64,000 bases of DNA from Steroidobacter denitrificans (GTDB lineage Bacteria > Pseudomonadota > Gammaproteobacteria > Steroidobacterales > Steroidobacteraceae): assembly GCF_001579945.1 (NCBI RefSeq), contig NZ_CP011971.1, positions 3,346,030 to 3,410,029 of the forward strand, written 5' to 3'. The notes under the pieces were generated by a model, which searched no databases, was not told the origin of the DNA, and saw nothing but the letters and a program-made list of their open reading frames with translations. A program made the position numbers and the translations under genes. How positions within the stretch are numbered: the first letter of the stretch is position 1; each line of letters begins with the position of its first letter. Shown here in pieces: positions 26,880-35,464 of this stretch.

Positions 26880-27875
26880 ATGAAAATCTTCGCTTTGAAT
26901 ACGAGCCGCGAGTTTGGCGCAGCCATCGCCGCGACCGTCGGTATCGAACTCACAGCGCACGAAGAGCGCGAATTCGAGGACGGCGAGTTCAAGGTGCGAA
27001 CGCTCGAAAGCGTCCGCAACGAGCGGGTATTCGTTTGCCAGACGCTCCACGGCGATGCCACGCAGAGCACGAACGACAAGTTGTGTCGGTTGCTGTTCTT
27101 CATCGGTGCGCTCAAGGATGCGGCCGCGGCCGACGTAACAGTGGTCGTTCCGTATCTCGCATATGCGCGCAAAGACCGGCGTACAAAGCCGCGCGATCCG
27201 GTGACCACACGTTACCTGGCGGCGCTGTTCGAAGCCGTCGGACTGGATGCGATCGTTACGATGGATGTTCACAACATCGCGGCATTCGAGAACGCGTTCC
27301 GCTGCCGCAAGGAGCATCTCGAGGCCGCGCCGCTCATAGTCCGGCACTTTCATCACCGTATCGAGATAGGCCGACGTATCGTCGTGCTCGCACCCGACGC
27401 GGGCGGTGTCAAACGCGCCAAAGCTTTCGCGGAGCTTTTCGCGGACTCGGCAGGGCGTGCAGTGGAGCTTGCATTCATGGAGAAACAGCGCAGCGAAGGC
27501 CACGTAACCGGTTCCGCATTCGCCGGGGATGTATGCGCCGCCGCGGTGATCATCGTCGACGATCTTGCGAGCACCGGCACGACACTTGCGCGGGCCGCGC
27601 GGATGTGCCGGGAACGCGGCGCAGCCGAGGTGTACGCCGCCGTTACGCACGGGATATTCGGCTTCGGCGCAGCCGAAGCCCTGGGCAGCACCGACATCGA
27701 CGGTATTGTGACCACGGATACGATCGGCGATGTTTGCCGGCGCTGTCCCGCACTCGCCCCGAAGCTTGCGGTACTCGAAACGGCACCCTTGTTTGCCGAA
27801 GCCGTACGCCGTATGGCGCATCTGTCGTGTTCCCACGACAACCTCGTTCCTACGAAACTGCCAACGCATGGGTGA
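26880..27875 (+). CDS. ribose-phosphate pyrophosphokinase (PRPP synthase), divergent paralogue
   Basis: Makes PRPP from ribose 5-phosphate and ATP. Recognisable blocks are EFEDGEFKVRTLESVRNERVFV-type start region, VVVPYLAYARKDRRTKPRDP (ATP and flexible loop), TMDVHNIAAFENAF, APDAGGVKRAKAFAE, and the PRPP loop VIIVDDLASTGTTL. Length 331 aa is slightly longer than housekeeping Prs (about 315), and several positions differ from the usual consensus (for example VDDLASTGTT for VDDMIDTAGT), so I read it as a second, specialised copy; no ipk or rplY neighbour is present. ATG 26880 is preferred; an in-frame GTG at 26850 would overlap the divergent pncB start. Its natural customer is the adjacent nicotinate phosphoribosyltransferase. 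Confidence 0.85.
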   Translation: MKIFALNTSREFGAAIAATVGIELTAHEEREFEDGEFKVRTLESVRNERVFVCQTLHGDATQSTNDKLCRLLFFIGALKDAAAADVTVVVPYLAYARKDRRTKPRDPVTTRYLAALFEAVGLDAIVTMDVHNIAAFENAFRCRKEHLEAAPLIVRHFHHRIEIGRRIVVLAPDAGGVKRAKAFAELFADSAGRAVELAFMEKQRSEGHVTGSAFAGDVCAAAVIIVDDLASTGTTLARAARMCRERGAAEVYAAVTHGIFGFGAAEALGSTDIDGIVTTDTIGDVCRRCPALAPKLAVLETAPLFAEAVRRMAHLSCSHDNLVPTKLPTHG

Positions 27876-28896
27876 TCGCATCGAGCGCCTTGGCGAGATA
27901 CCCGTGCCCCCGCTCGATCCACCGGCGACGTAGATCCTCATCCATAGGTTCGTCCAGGTGCCGGACGCAGATCAGCGCCCGTACCATGGCACGACGGCTC
28001 GAATAGAAATCGAGCAGATTTTGTGATACGAAGTCGCCGGAGAGTTCGCGGTAGAGCGCAGTGATCTCGTGTGCCAGATCGGCTCTGTCGAGTTGTTCGC
28101 ACTCGAGCGCCAGGAACATGATCTCCTCTGCCGTATCGAGCAGGCGCAACGCAGCTGAAAACTCCAGACAGTCGATGATCTGAGGATTCTCACCGAGCAG
28201 TATGTGTTCGGGCCGCAGGTCGCCATGTGCGTCGACGATCCGCCCCGCCGCGCAACGAGCCTCCAGCGTTTTCGCGAAGACTTGCAGGAACTCAACCTGC
28301 CCGGCCACGATACGTTCGATCGGGCATTCACCGAGCGACGACTCATAGGCGAGCAACTCGGTACGGCGCTGCCGGGTCTCCAACTCCAGGCGCCGAAGAT
28401 ATTCGGGGCCGTCCCAGGCGGCGCGGTGAGCACGCGCATAGTATGCAACGAGCTTTGCGACGAGCTCGCGCAGCTCTTCCTGGCCGATCGGTCCTGCCGC
28501 GGCGCGGGCATCGAGCATGCGCTCGCGCGGCAGTCGATGCATCTTGACGAGCCAGTCGACGATCGTGCCGCCGGCAGCGGAATCGATGGTCAGCGTCTTT
28601 CCGGTGCTCAACAACGGCACCACCGCGATGTAGACCGCTTCAGCGAGTCTCATGTTCAGCGTGAACTCGAGTTCGCAATAGGTACGCCGCAGTTCGACCG
28701 TCGTGAAGTCGATCTCATAAAACCGGATGGGCTTCTTGAGCTTGTACGCATATCTTCCCGCCAGAAAGACGCAGGCGAAATGCGTTTCTATGAATTCGAC
28801 GTCAGCAGGAGCGTGTGGATATGAACCGGGATGCCGCAGGAACCGGGTTTTCATCGCGAATGGAACTGCGCAATGCGGCGGCACGATATTCATCAT
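27850..28896 (-). CDS. aminoglycoside-phosphotransferase-fold kinase, COG2187 type
   Basis: A 348-residue protein with an APH/protein-kinase-like fold. An N-terminal segment with YAYKLKKPIRF (phosphate-binding lysine) leads to the catalytic loop HGDLRPEH at residues 224-231 and the metal-binding IDCLEF at 241-246, where Asp242 stands for the DFG aspartate. Family members are often fused to a P-loop kinase domain; here that second domain is absent. The substrate is unknown. The 3' end overlaps the convergent PRPP synthase gene by 26 bases. ATG 28896 is the first start; ATG 28854 (MKTRFLRHPG) is an alternative, and neither has a clear binding site. Confidence 0.75.
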   Translation of the reverse strand: MMNIVPPHCAVPFAMKTRFLRHPGSYPHAPADVEFIETHFACVFLAGRYAYKLKKPIRFYEIDFTTVELRRTYCELEFTLNMRLAEAVYIAVVPLLSTGKTLTIDSAAGGTIVDWLVKMHRLPRERMLDARAAAGPIGQEELRELVAKLVAYYARAHRAAWDGPEYLRRLELETRQRRTELLAYESSLGECPIERIVAGQVEFLQVFAKTLEARCAAGRIVDAHGDLRPEHILLGENPQIIDCLEFSAALRLLDTAEEIMFLALECEQLDRADLAHEITALYRELSGDFVSQNLLDFYSSRRAMVRALICVRHLDEPMDEDLRRRWIERGHGYLAKALDAITHALAVS

Positions 28897-28970
28897 AGGT
28901 ATCGGAATGCGAAGATCATATACGTACGCCCCACATTTGCGGCACGAAGCTGGAGCCGCATACTGAAAAA

Positions 28971-29669
28971 ATGAATATATCCTTCGACGATTCGGCTCAT
29001 GTATTTGTCGATCGTAGCGAAGCAGGCCGCGAGCTCGGTGCGTGGTTTCGCCAACGGCCGCCGATGGGTGAGCTGATCATACTAGGCTTGCCCCGTGGTG
29101 GCGTGCCCGTCGCCCGGGAGCTTGCCGACACCCTGGATGCGCCGCTCGACGTACTTCTGGTGCGCAAGCTAGGCGCACCGTTCAATCCCGAGTTCGCGGC
29201 AGGTGCGGTCGCAGCGGGTGGCATTATCGTCTATAACGCGGACGCGTTCACCGCGCGCACGCTCGAGAAACGTGATCTTGAACCCATCATCGAGCGCGAA
29301 AAAGCGGAGCTTGCGCGTCGGGAGCAGGTCTATCGAGCTGGAAGGCCGCCGCTCGCCATTGAAGGCAAGACCGTGATTCTTGTCGATGACGGCATTGCCA
29401 CCGGATCGACGATGCAAGCGGCAGTGGATGCGGCGCGGAAGATGCAAGCGGGACAAGTCATCGTCGCGGTCCCGACCGCGTCGCGTCAGGCACTCGATGA
29501 ATTGGAGCGCAGCGCCGACCTGGTCGTCGCCTTGTGCGCCCCGGAGCCCTACATCGCCGTCGGCAGATGGTACAAATATTTTCCCCAGATCCAGGATCGC
29601 GAGGTCGTGGAGTTGCTCTCGGCCTACGAGCCTCGACACGCCGGATACGAGGTCTCGGGAAAGTCGTAA
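28971..29669 (+). CDS. predicted phosphoribosyltransferase, COG1926 type
   Basis: A 232-residue type I phosphoribosyltransferase-fold protein. The PRPP-binding loop VILVDDGIATGSTM lies at residues 135-148, and GLPRGGVPVARELAD at 39-53 forms the opposite phosphate-binding edge. LLVRKLGAPFNPEFAAGAV and CAPEPYIAVGRWYKYFPQ are characteristic of the COG1926 group, whose base or acceptor is not known. It is divergent from the kinase gene with 74 bases between starts and lies at the end of the NAD/PRPP cluster. The flanking PRPP synthase suggests it too uses PRPP. Confidence 0.8.
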   Translation: MNISFDDSAHVFVDRSEAGRELGAWFRQRPPMGELIILGLPRGGVPVARELADTLDAPLDVLLVRKLGAPFNPEFAAGAVAAGGIIVYNADAFTARTLEKRDLEPIIEREKAELARREQVYRAGRPPLAIEGKTVILVDDGIATGSTMQAAVDAARKMQAGQVIVAVPTASRQALDELERSADLVVALCAPEPYIAVGRWYKYFPQIQDREVVELLSAYEPRHAGYEVSGKS

Positions 29670-29941
29670 GCGCGATCGGATGCTCAGACACGTGGCGGTT
29701 TCGGCCGCGTATCGAGCACAATATCCGTTTGATCACGAAGTCGATACTTGCCGGCGGCGAGCACAGGATTGAAGGGCAGATTCCAACTCAACGGCAACAT
29801 CGCTTTGGAAATCCGACACGTATCGGTCGAAATCATCGTTGTATCGCCTGCTGAGCGCCCGGCTGAAACATGAGACGATCGCGATCGATGGGGTGGATTT
29901 CATCGGACGACTCAGGAACCCCCGATTCGATATGCCCACGC

Positions 29942-30520
29942 CTACTGCTGCAGAGGCCGTGGATGCGGCAACTCGACCGTGGACCCTTCCGTTACCATGA
30001 ACTTACCAAGTTGTGACAACTCAGCGTTAGCAAGATGACCACGTACACACGCAATTGGTCCTCCATGCGTGACGACAATGACGAAGCCGTCTTTCGGCAG
30101 CGCGTGCCACGCTCGAATGCTGCGTGCAAACAGTTGCGCCGTCGTTTCTCCCCCGCCCGGCCGAAATTTATCCGGCTCGGTGAGCATACGGTCCATGGCG
30201 CTTCCGCTCGCGCGCCAGATCGAATCCCATGAACGTGTTTCCCAGCACCCGAAGTTTCGCTCGCGCCAGCGAGGATCGGTACGAGATACGACGCCCGCCG
30301 CTCCGGCAATAAGATCGGCCAGATACGATGTGCGCAATAGTCCCGAGTGAAATACGGCGGCTATCCTGCCTGCGCCGTATTGCCGTAGAACGGCGCCGAC
30401 AATCGATTTCGATCGTCTGACGCCATCCCGGCTGAGGCCGACATCGGTCTGTCCATAACAGCGTCCGCGCCATCGCAGGGCCACTTCGGCATGGCGAACC
30501 AACAGTATCCGCCCATTCAC
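29942..30520 (-). CDS. cobC: histidine phosphatase, probable alpha-ribazole-5'-phosphate phosphatase
   Basis: Phosphohistidine phosphatase-superfamily enzyme (192 aa); in B12 synthesis it dephosphorylates alpha-ribazole phosphate or adenosylcobalamin phosphate. The catalytic LLVRHAEVA is at the N-terminus, GLSRDGVRRSK and WRERNFGCWE follow, and the second histidine is in VVTHGGPI. GTG 30520 is chosen because it overlaps the cobS stop by four bases (GTGA). It is the last gene of the riboswitch-led cobalamin operon. Substrate assignment rests on context, since this family is broad. Confidence 0.8.
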   Translation of the reverse strand: MNGRILLVRHAEVALRWRGRCYGQTDVGLSRDGVRRSKSIVGAVLRQYGAGRIAAVFHSGLLRTSYLADLIAGAAGVVSRTDPRWRERNFGCWETRSWDSIWRASGSAMDRMLTEPDKFRPGGGETTAQLFARSIRAWHALPKDGFVIVVTHGGPIACVRGHLANAELSQLGKFMVTEGSTVELPHPRPLQQ

Positions 30521-31293
30521 GCAGCCACCAGGACAAAGAGAACCACGAGCTGACCTGCATAGGTCGCAAATCCAAGGCAATCGCCGGTGCTGCCGCCGAT
30601 ATGCATCATAAGCAATCGTCTGAACCACGTGATAAACACCATGCTGGCTGCGGCGATGGTCAGCACGGCGAATGGCGCGGCCCAGACAAGCGGCAGCAAG
30701 CCTGGCGATGCGAGTGCGAACGCCCAGGCTGCGTACCGTACGGACACTCGGCCGCCAACGTCCTTCGCCAACGTGTTGGAAGAGGCGACCGGTGAAACCG
30801 ATGCCATCACCATGACGGCCAGCAGCCTGCCGACGGTGGCTGCTCCAACCACGCCGACAAGTAATGTTGCCGCCGGCAGCAGACAGGTGAGCGCGACACG
30901 CAGTCCAACGCCGAGCAGGAGCGCCAGCGAACCATACGTGCCGATCCGGCTGTCTTTCATGATCTCGCGTGCATGCTCCGGATCATTTCCGCCGCCCACG
31001 GCGTCGCAGAAATCCGCAACGGCATCTTCATGAAACGCACCGGTCAAGCGCGCCTCCACGACGAGCGCAATCAGCACTGCGACGAGACGCGGCCACCACT
31101 GCTCGACAAGGATGATGGTGAGCGCCGTGATGGCCCCGATGAGCGATCCTACGAACGGAAACCAGATCACTGCGCGTTTGAGCCCATCGAGAACCGCCTC
31201 GCGCGACAAGGAACTCACGGCAGGTATGGGTATGCGCGTAAGAAACTGAACAGCCAGCAGCGGCAACGCCCAATGCGGACACTCAGTCTTCAC
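30517..31293 (-). CDS. cobS: adenosylcobinamide-GDP ribazoletransferase (cobalamin synthase)
   Basis: Membrane enzyme joining adenosylcobinamide-GDP with alpha-ribazole or its phosphate. The family marks are FLTRIPIP at the start, GAFHEDAVADFCDAVGGG (Asp/Glu-rich metal site), MKDSRIGTYG, and five to six hydrophobic segments after it. I use GTG 31293 (258 aa), which overlaps the cobT end by 11 bases; ATG 31311 or a start at 31347 would lengthen it without family support. A four-base overlap joins it to the phosphatase gene. Confidence 0.9.
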   Translation of the reverse strand: MKTECPHWALPLLAVQFLTRIPIPAVSSLSREAVLDGLKRAVIWFPFVGSLIGAITALTIILVEQWWPRLVAVLIALVVEARLTGAFHEDAVADFCDAVGGGNDPEHAREIMKDSRIGTYGSLALLLGVGLRVALTCLLPAATLLVGVVGAATVGRLLAVMVMASVSPVASSNTLAKDVGGRVSVRYAAWAFALASPGLLPLVWAAPFAVLTIAAASMVFITWFRRLLMMHIGGSTGDCLGFATYAGQLVVLFVLVAA

Positions 31294-32302
31294 GCGGCAC
31301 GCCCAGTCCATCGAGCGAGGCGACATCGCGAAGCAACGAAACCGCACTGTCGAGCAGCGGCAGTGCGATCAAAGCCCCGGTTCCTTCGCCGAGCCGCATG
31401 TTCCAATCGAGCAACGGTCTCAGGCCCAAGGCTGCAAGTGCACTACCGTGACCGGGTTCGGAAGACAGATGCGAGGCGACCATGCATGCAGCCGTGTCGG
31501 ATTGCAGGGTGGCGGCGATCAATGCCGCCGCGGTGGCCACATAGCCGTCGATCAGCACCACCACGTCGTGCCGGGCGCTTTCGGCAAAGAATCCTGCCAT
31601 CGCCGCCATCTCAAAGCCAGCGACCGAAGCAATCGCCTTCCGCGTGTCTTGTCTCAGTATTTTCCGCGCCTTTGCGGAAGCTTCGGCCACGATCTCCTTC
31701 TTGATGCGGAGAATGACATCATCGGCGCCGGCACCGCGACCGGTCGCCTGCTCCGCCGACACTTCGGCCAGCAAGCTGGTGAGACAGGCCGCAGCCGTCG
31801 TATTACCGATACCCATCTCTCCAGCGATGAGAACCTTGTAGCCATTCTCGATGGCTGCCTGGGCTTCACGCACACCCACATTCCACGCCGCGTCGAATTC
31901 ATCGGCCGTCATCGCGGGTTCTTTGGACAAATCACGAGTACCGTGGGCAACGCGAGCTTGGGTAAAATTCGAGGCACATAGGTCGTCGAGCGATGTGGAA
32001 ACACCCACATCCACGATCCGCAAGTCGCACCGATGCGTTCCGGCAAGCGCAGCACTGGCCGATCGACCCGCAACAATCGTACGCACCATGAGCGCCGTCA
32101 CTTCCGGGCTCCACGCCGACACCCCGCTCGCAACCACGCCATGATCCGCCGCGAACAGTACCAGGCGGCGCGGCCGTACCACGGGCTCCAGTGTCTTCTG
32201 AATACGCGCTATTCGTGCCGCAAGCTCCTCGAGCTTTCCGAGGCTGCGTTTGGGTTTGGCCAGAGCGTCCAGGTGCGCCCAGATGTCGGTTTCGGTCGTC
32301 AT
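31283..32302 (-). CDS. cobT: nicotinate-nucleotide-dimethylbenzimidazole phosphoribosyltransferase
   Basis: Activates the lower ligand of B12 by making alpha-ribazole phosphate from nicotinate mononucleotide and dimethylbenzimidazole. RSLGKLEELAARIARIQ, FAADHGVVASGVSAW, GEMGIGNTTAAACL and, near the end, the catalytic glutamate region RLGEGTGALIALPLLD are all present; length 339 aa is usual. ATG 32302 overlaps the cobQ stop by four bases. It uses the same nicotinate mononucleotide that pncB, 5 kb away, would produce. Confidence 0.95.
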   Translation of the reverse strand: MTTETDIWAHLDALAKPKRSLGKLEELAARIARIQKTLEPVVRPRRLVLFAADHGVVASGVSAWSPEVTALMVRTIVAGRSASAALAGTHRCDLRIVDVGVSTSLDDLCASNFTQARVAHGTRDLSKEPAMTADEFDAAWNVGVREAQAAIENGYKVLIAGEMGIGNTTAAACLTSLLAEVSAEQATGRGAGADDVILRIKKEIVAEASAKARKILRQDTRKAIASVAGFEMAAMAGFFAESARHDVVVLIDGYVATAAALIAATLQSDTAACMVASHLSSEPGHGSALAALGLRPLLDWNMRLGEGTGALIALPLLDSAVSLLRDVASLDGLGVPRED

Positions 32303-33759
32303 GCGGAACACCGTGCGATATCCAACAACCTGTCCAGATCGACTGAGCGCTCCAACACTGCCGCAAGCTCATCCAAAGCAGCGTCTATCCGCTGGTGTTG
32401 CTGGACTCTGTCGGACGAAACTCCAAGTGACTCCAGCCAGGCGCCGCGAAACTCCGCCCGATTGTAGAGTCCGTGAACATAGCAACCGGCAACGAGTCCG
32501 TCGGCGCGTATGGCACCGGCGGCGCTGCCGTCATCGAAGCGCAGCCACGGAGTGAGACCAGGCTCCAAACGCGTTTGACCTGCATGAATCTCGTATCCGT
32601 CGAACACCGCGCCGCTATCGATGTGAATTCCGCGTACCTCGCCTACCTGCTTGGTCTTCATAAGGTACGTATCCATCGGCAACAGATCCAATCCATCGAC
32701 GGATTCCACGGGGCCTTCCATACCTTCCGGGTCGGTGATGCTGCTTCCCAACATCTGGAATCCGCCACAGATGCCGACGACGTGGCCGCCGCGCCTTACA
32801 TGCGCCGCGATATCGATATCCCAGCCCTGGCGTCGCAAGAACTTGAGATCCGCAATGGTGGCTTTCGTACCGGGAATAATGACCACTTTCGCGTCGCCGG
32901 GAAGTGCGGTGCCTGGAGGAATCAGCTGCAACGAGGCGCCGGAATCCTGCATCAAGGCATCAAAGTCATCGAAATTTGCAATATGCGGTAGCAAGGGTAC
33001 GACGATTCGTAAAGCCCCTGGCGTTGCAGCAGGAGCGTTCAATGTGACGGCATCTTCCGCCGGAAGCGTACGCGCAGCTGCGAGCCATGGAACCACACCG
33101 AGTGAGGGCCACGAAGTGCGCCGGGTGATCTCGGCGACACCTGATTCAAACAGACTGATATCACCACGGAACTTATTGATAATAAATGCCTTGATCATTG
33201 CCCGATCTTGTCTGCTGAGCAGCGTGCTCGTACCTACGAGCGCGGCGATGACACCACCGCGATCGATATCGCCGATGAGGACGACCGGAACACGCGCGGC
33301 GCGCGCAAAGCCCATATTGGCGATATCGTGAGCGCGTAAGTTGCTTTCAGCTGGGCTACCGGCGCCTTCTACTACTACGATATCAGCCTCGCGCGAGAGT
33401 CTGCCAAAGGATTCCAGTACGATCTCCAGGAGTTCGGCCTTGTGCTGGCGGAAGTAGCCCGCGTCGACGGTTCCGCGAACGACACCGCGAATGACGAGTT
33501 GTGCGCCGATATCCGATTGCGGTTTGATGAGAACGGGGTTCATGTGAACACTCGCAGGCACGCGGCACGCGATGGCTTGTAATGCCTGGGCACGGCCGAT
33601 TTCACCGCCATCGGCTGCCACCGCGGCATTGTTGGACATGTTCTGTGGTTTGAAAGGCCGTACCGTCAAGCCGCGGTTCACGAGTGCGCGGCAAACACCG
33701 GCGACAATCACGGACTTGCCCACATCAGAACCGGTACCCTGGAACATCACTGCAGCCAT
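32299..33759 (-). CDS. cobQ: adenosylcobyric acid synthase (glutamine-hydrolysing)
   Basis: Amidates four side chains of the corrin ring, turning adenosylcobyrinic acid a,c-diamide into cobyric acid. The N-terminal dethiobiotin-synthase-like domain carries VMFQGTGSDVGKS as P-loop; the C-terminal class I glutaminase domain carries the nucleophile in VVGICGGFQMLG and the late histidine in CYVHGLYNR. ATG 33759 (486 aa) has GGGAG before it and overlaps the cbiB end by 13 bases; ATG 33747 is a shorter option. Its presence shows that the organism amidates corrin precursors, not only salvages cobinamide. Confidence 0.94.
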   Translation of the reverse strand: MAAVMFQGTGSDVGKSVIVAGVCRALVNRGLTVRPFKPQNMSNNAAVAADGGEIGRAQALQAIACRVPASVHMNPVLIKPQSDIGAQLVIRGVVRGTVDAGYFRQHKAELLEIVLESFGRLSREADIVVVEGAGSPAESNLRAHDIANMGFARAARVPVVLIGDIDRGGVIAALVGTSTLLSRQDRAMIKAFIINKFRGDISLFESGVAEITRRTSWPSLGVVPWLAAARTLPAEDAVTLNAPAATPGALRIVVPLLPHIANFDDFDALMQDSGASLQLIPPGTALPGDAKVVIIPGTKATIADLKFLRRQGWDIDIAAHVRRGGHVVGICGGFQMLGSSITDPEGMEGPVESVDGLDLLPMDTYLMKTKQVGEVRGIHIDSGAVFDGYEIHAGQTRLEPGLTPWLRFDDGSAAGAIRADGLVAGCYVHGLYNRAEFRGAWLESLGVSSDRVQQHQRIDAALDELAAVLERSVDLDRLLDIARCSA

Positions 33760-34673
33760 GCGATCACTCCCACCAGCAACCAGAGCAGCAGACACGCCGT
33801 GACATACACTCGCAGCGCATCGCGAAGATCATTTACACGGGGCTTCGGCCCAGTGCCAAAAGTGGCACGCCAGGCCAGCTCTCCATCGTAGGAAACGGGA
33901 CCACCGAGCTGTATGCCCAAGACGCCCGCCATCGCCGCTTCGGTCCAGCCCGCATTCGGCGAGGCGTGCTTGCCCGCATCGCGCCACATGATGCCAAGGC
34001 CTCGAAATCGAGCCAGACACAGAAACAGGCCGGCGATTCTTGCTGGAACGAAATTCATGACGTCATCGGTGCGTGCAGCAGCCCATCCGAAAGCACGATA
34101 GCGCTGGTCGCAATGGCCGATGAGGCTATCGGCGGTGTTGACGGCCTTGTATATGAATAACCCGGGAAGCCCACCTACCAGAAACCAGAACGCGGGCGCA
34201 ATGACGCCATCGCAGAGACTCTCCGCCAGGCTCTCGGTCGCTGCCGTCGCAATGCCGGTCTCATCCAGTATTGCCGTGTCACGCCCAACGATGCAGGCAA
34301 CTTCGGAGCGAGCTCGTTCCAGGTCATTGGCAAGAAGCGGATTGAGTACTGCCACGACATGAATATAGAGACTACGTTGGGCCAGACCGGTCGTCGCCGC
34401 CAATAGCCCGACAATGATGAATGTCCGATCGGCGAGCTGTTCGAGCAGCCATGCCGCGCCGAATGCAATCAACATGACGAGTCCGAGCAGCAACATGCCT
34501 TTTGTATAGTTGCCCTTTCCATTGCGGGTGTTCCACGTCTGCTCCAATGCAGTGATGACGTGACCGATCCACACCACCGGATGTCGGATGCGGCGATACA
34601 AGGCGTCGGGATATCCAAAGCACGCCTCGAGAGCGAGTGCGATAGACAACTGTTGTGCGTGGTCGAGACTCAT
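33747..34673 (-). CDS. cbiB: adenosylcobinamide-phosphate synthase
   Basis: Membrane enzyme (CbiB/CobD) attaching aminopropanol phosphate to cobyric acid. FGYPDALYRRIRHPVVWIGHVI at the N-terminus, VGRDTAILDETGIATAATESLAES in the middle and FVPARIAGLFLC near residue 205 are family-specific. Four to five hydrophobic segments; length 308 aa. The ATG overlaps the preceding ATPase gene stop by four bases. The aminopropanol phosphate comes from the threonine-phosphate decarboxylase encoded upstream in the operon. Confidence 0.93.
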   Translation of the reverse strand: MSLDHAQQLSIALALEACFGYPDALYRRIRHPVVWIGHVITALEQTWNTRNGKGNYTKGMLLLGLVMLIAFGAAWLLEQLADRTFIIVGLLAATTGLAQRSLYIHVVAVLNPLLANDLERARSEVACIVGRDTAILDETGIATAATESLAESLCDGVIAPAFWFLVGGLPGLFIYKAVNTADSLIGHCDQRYRAFGWAAARTDDVMNFVPARIAGLFLCLARFRGLGIMWRDAGKHASPNAGWTEAAMAGVLGIQLGGPVSYDGELAWRATFGTGPKPRVNDLRDALRVYVTACLLLWLLVGVIAWLQ

Positions 34674-35464
34674 TTTCGATAGCGGCGCAGCGGAACCACG
34701 TAGGGATTGGCATCTCCCACCATCCCGAAGTGCGCGTCGATCCCAAAGGCCTCGCGGATGGGTTCTGGATGCAGCACCTGGTGACGCGATCCTGAGGAAA
34801 GCACCTGGCCTTCATGCAGAAGTACGACAAAGTCGGCAATGCGTGCGGCGAAGCTCAAGTCGTGAAGTACCAGCACGACGCCTACGCCCTGACGTGCAAT
34901 GCGGCATAGCTGCTCGAGCACATCGAGCTGGTGAGCAGGATCCAGATTCGCAAGGGGTTCATCCGCCAGCAACCATTGTGGCTTCCCAGCAAGCACGCGA
35001 GCGAGCAGCACGCGCGCGCGTTCTCCACCTGAGAGCTGCCGGGCGGTACGCGTCGAGAGCTTTGCGACATCGGTCGCAAGCATGGCCTGCGCGATCGCCT
35101 CGCGATCCTCGTTCGTCTCGCCCCCTCGTCCGCGATGTGGCAATCGCCCGAGTGACACGAGCGTCATGACATCGATGTCCCAATGAATCTCCGGTGCTTG
35201 CGGCAACAGCCCAATGCGACGTGCCCGATCGCGACGAGCCAAAGTCAGGACATTCTCCCCGTTCAGCGTCACGAACCCGGATTCCGGACAGCGCAATCCT
35301 GAGAGGCAGGCAAGCAGCGAGCTCTTTCCCGCACCGTTAGGCCCCAGTAACACCGATACCTTGCCGGTCTCGAAGCGCGTTGACACACCGCGCAGCGCGG
35401 CATTGCCACCAAGCGCGAGGCTGACATTCGAAGCTGCTAGGATTTCCCGAGTCGAGGCGGTCAT
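34670..35464 (-). CDS. btuD: ABC transporter ATP-binding protein for cobalamin
   Basis: ATPase of a FecCD-type importer. Walker A is LLGPNGAGKSSLL, the signature LSGGERARVLLARV, and Walker B LLADEPLANLDP; the switch His is in VLHDLSF. Length 264 aa. It overlaps by four bases both the permease upstream and cbiB downstream. Cobalamin specificity is inferred from the riboswitch, the binding protein and the B12 receptor in the same operon; the same family also serves heme and siderophores. Confidence 0.88.
   Translation of the reverse strand: MTASTREILAASNVSLALGGNAALRGVSTRFETGKVSVLLGPNGAGKSSLLACLSGLRCPESGFVTLNGENVLTLARRDRARRIGLLPQAPEIHWDIDVMTLVSLGRLPHRGRGGETNEDREAIAQAMLATDVAKLSTRTARQLSGGERARVLLARVLAGKPQWLLADEPLANLDPAHQLDVLEQLCRIARQGVGVVLVLHDLSFAARIADFVVLLHEGQVLSSGSRHQVLHPEPIREAFGIDAHFGMVGDANPYVVPLRRYRK

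Noticed and set aside
25483-26883. 466-codon plus-strand open frame
   Set aside because: It is the exact antisense of pncB, which has clear family motifs and a ribosome binding site; the opposite frame has no recognisable domain and an Arg/Glu/His-rich shadow composition.
26853-27941. 362-codon minus-strand open frame
   Set aside because: Antisense of the PRPP synthase gene, with no family motif.
29684-29836. 50-codon minus-strand ORF downstream of the phosphoribosyltransferase
   Set aside because: It has a plausible composition, but no ribosome binding site or known homology; an opposing start-less frame over the same bases looks equally good, so neither is called.
30521-30628. Cysteine-rich N-terminal extension of the alpha-ribazole phosphatase (CDLC...CPGGC), resembling a zinc finger
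   Set aside because: This stretch is antiparallel-free but lies within cobS in another frame; the GTGA overlap at 30517-30520 is the natural start and the phosphatase fold begins immediately after.
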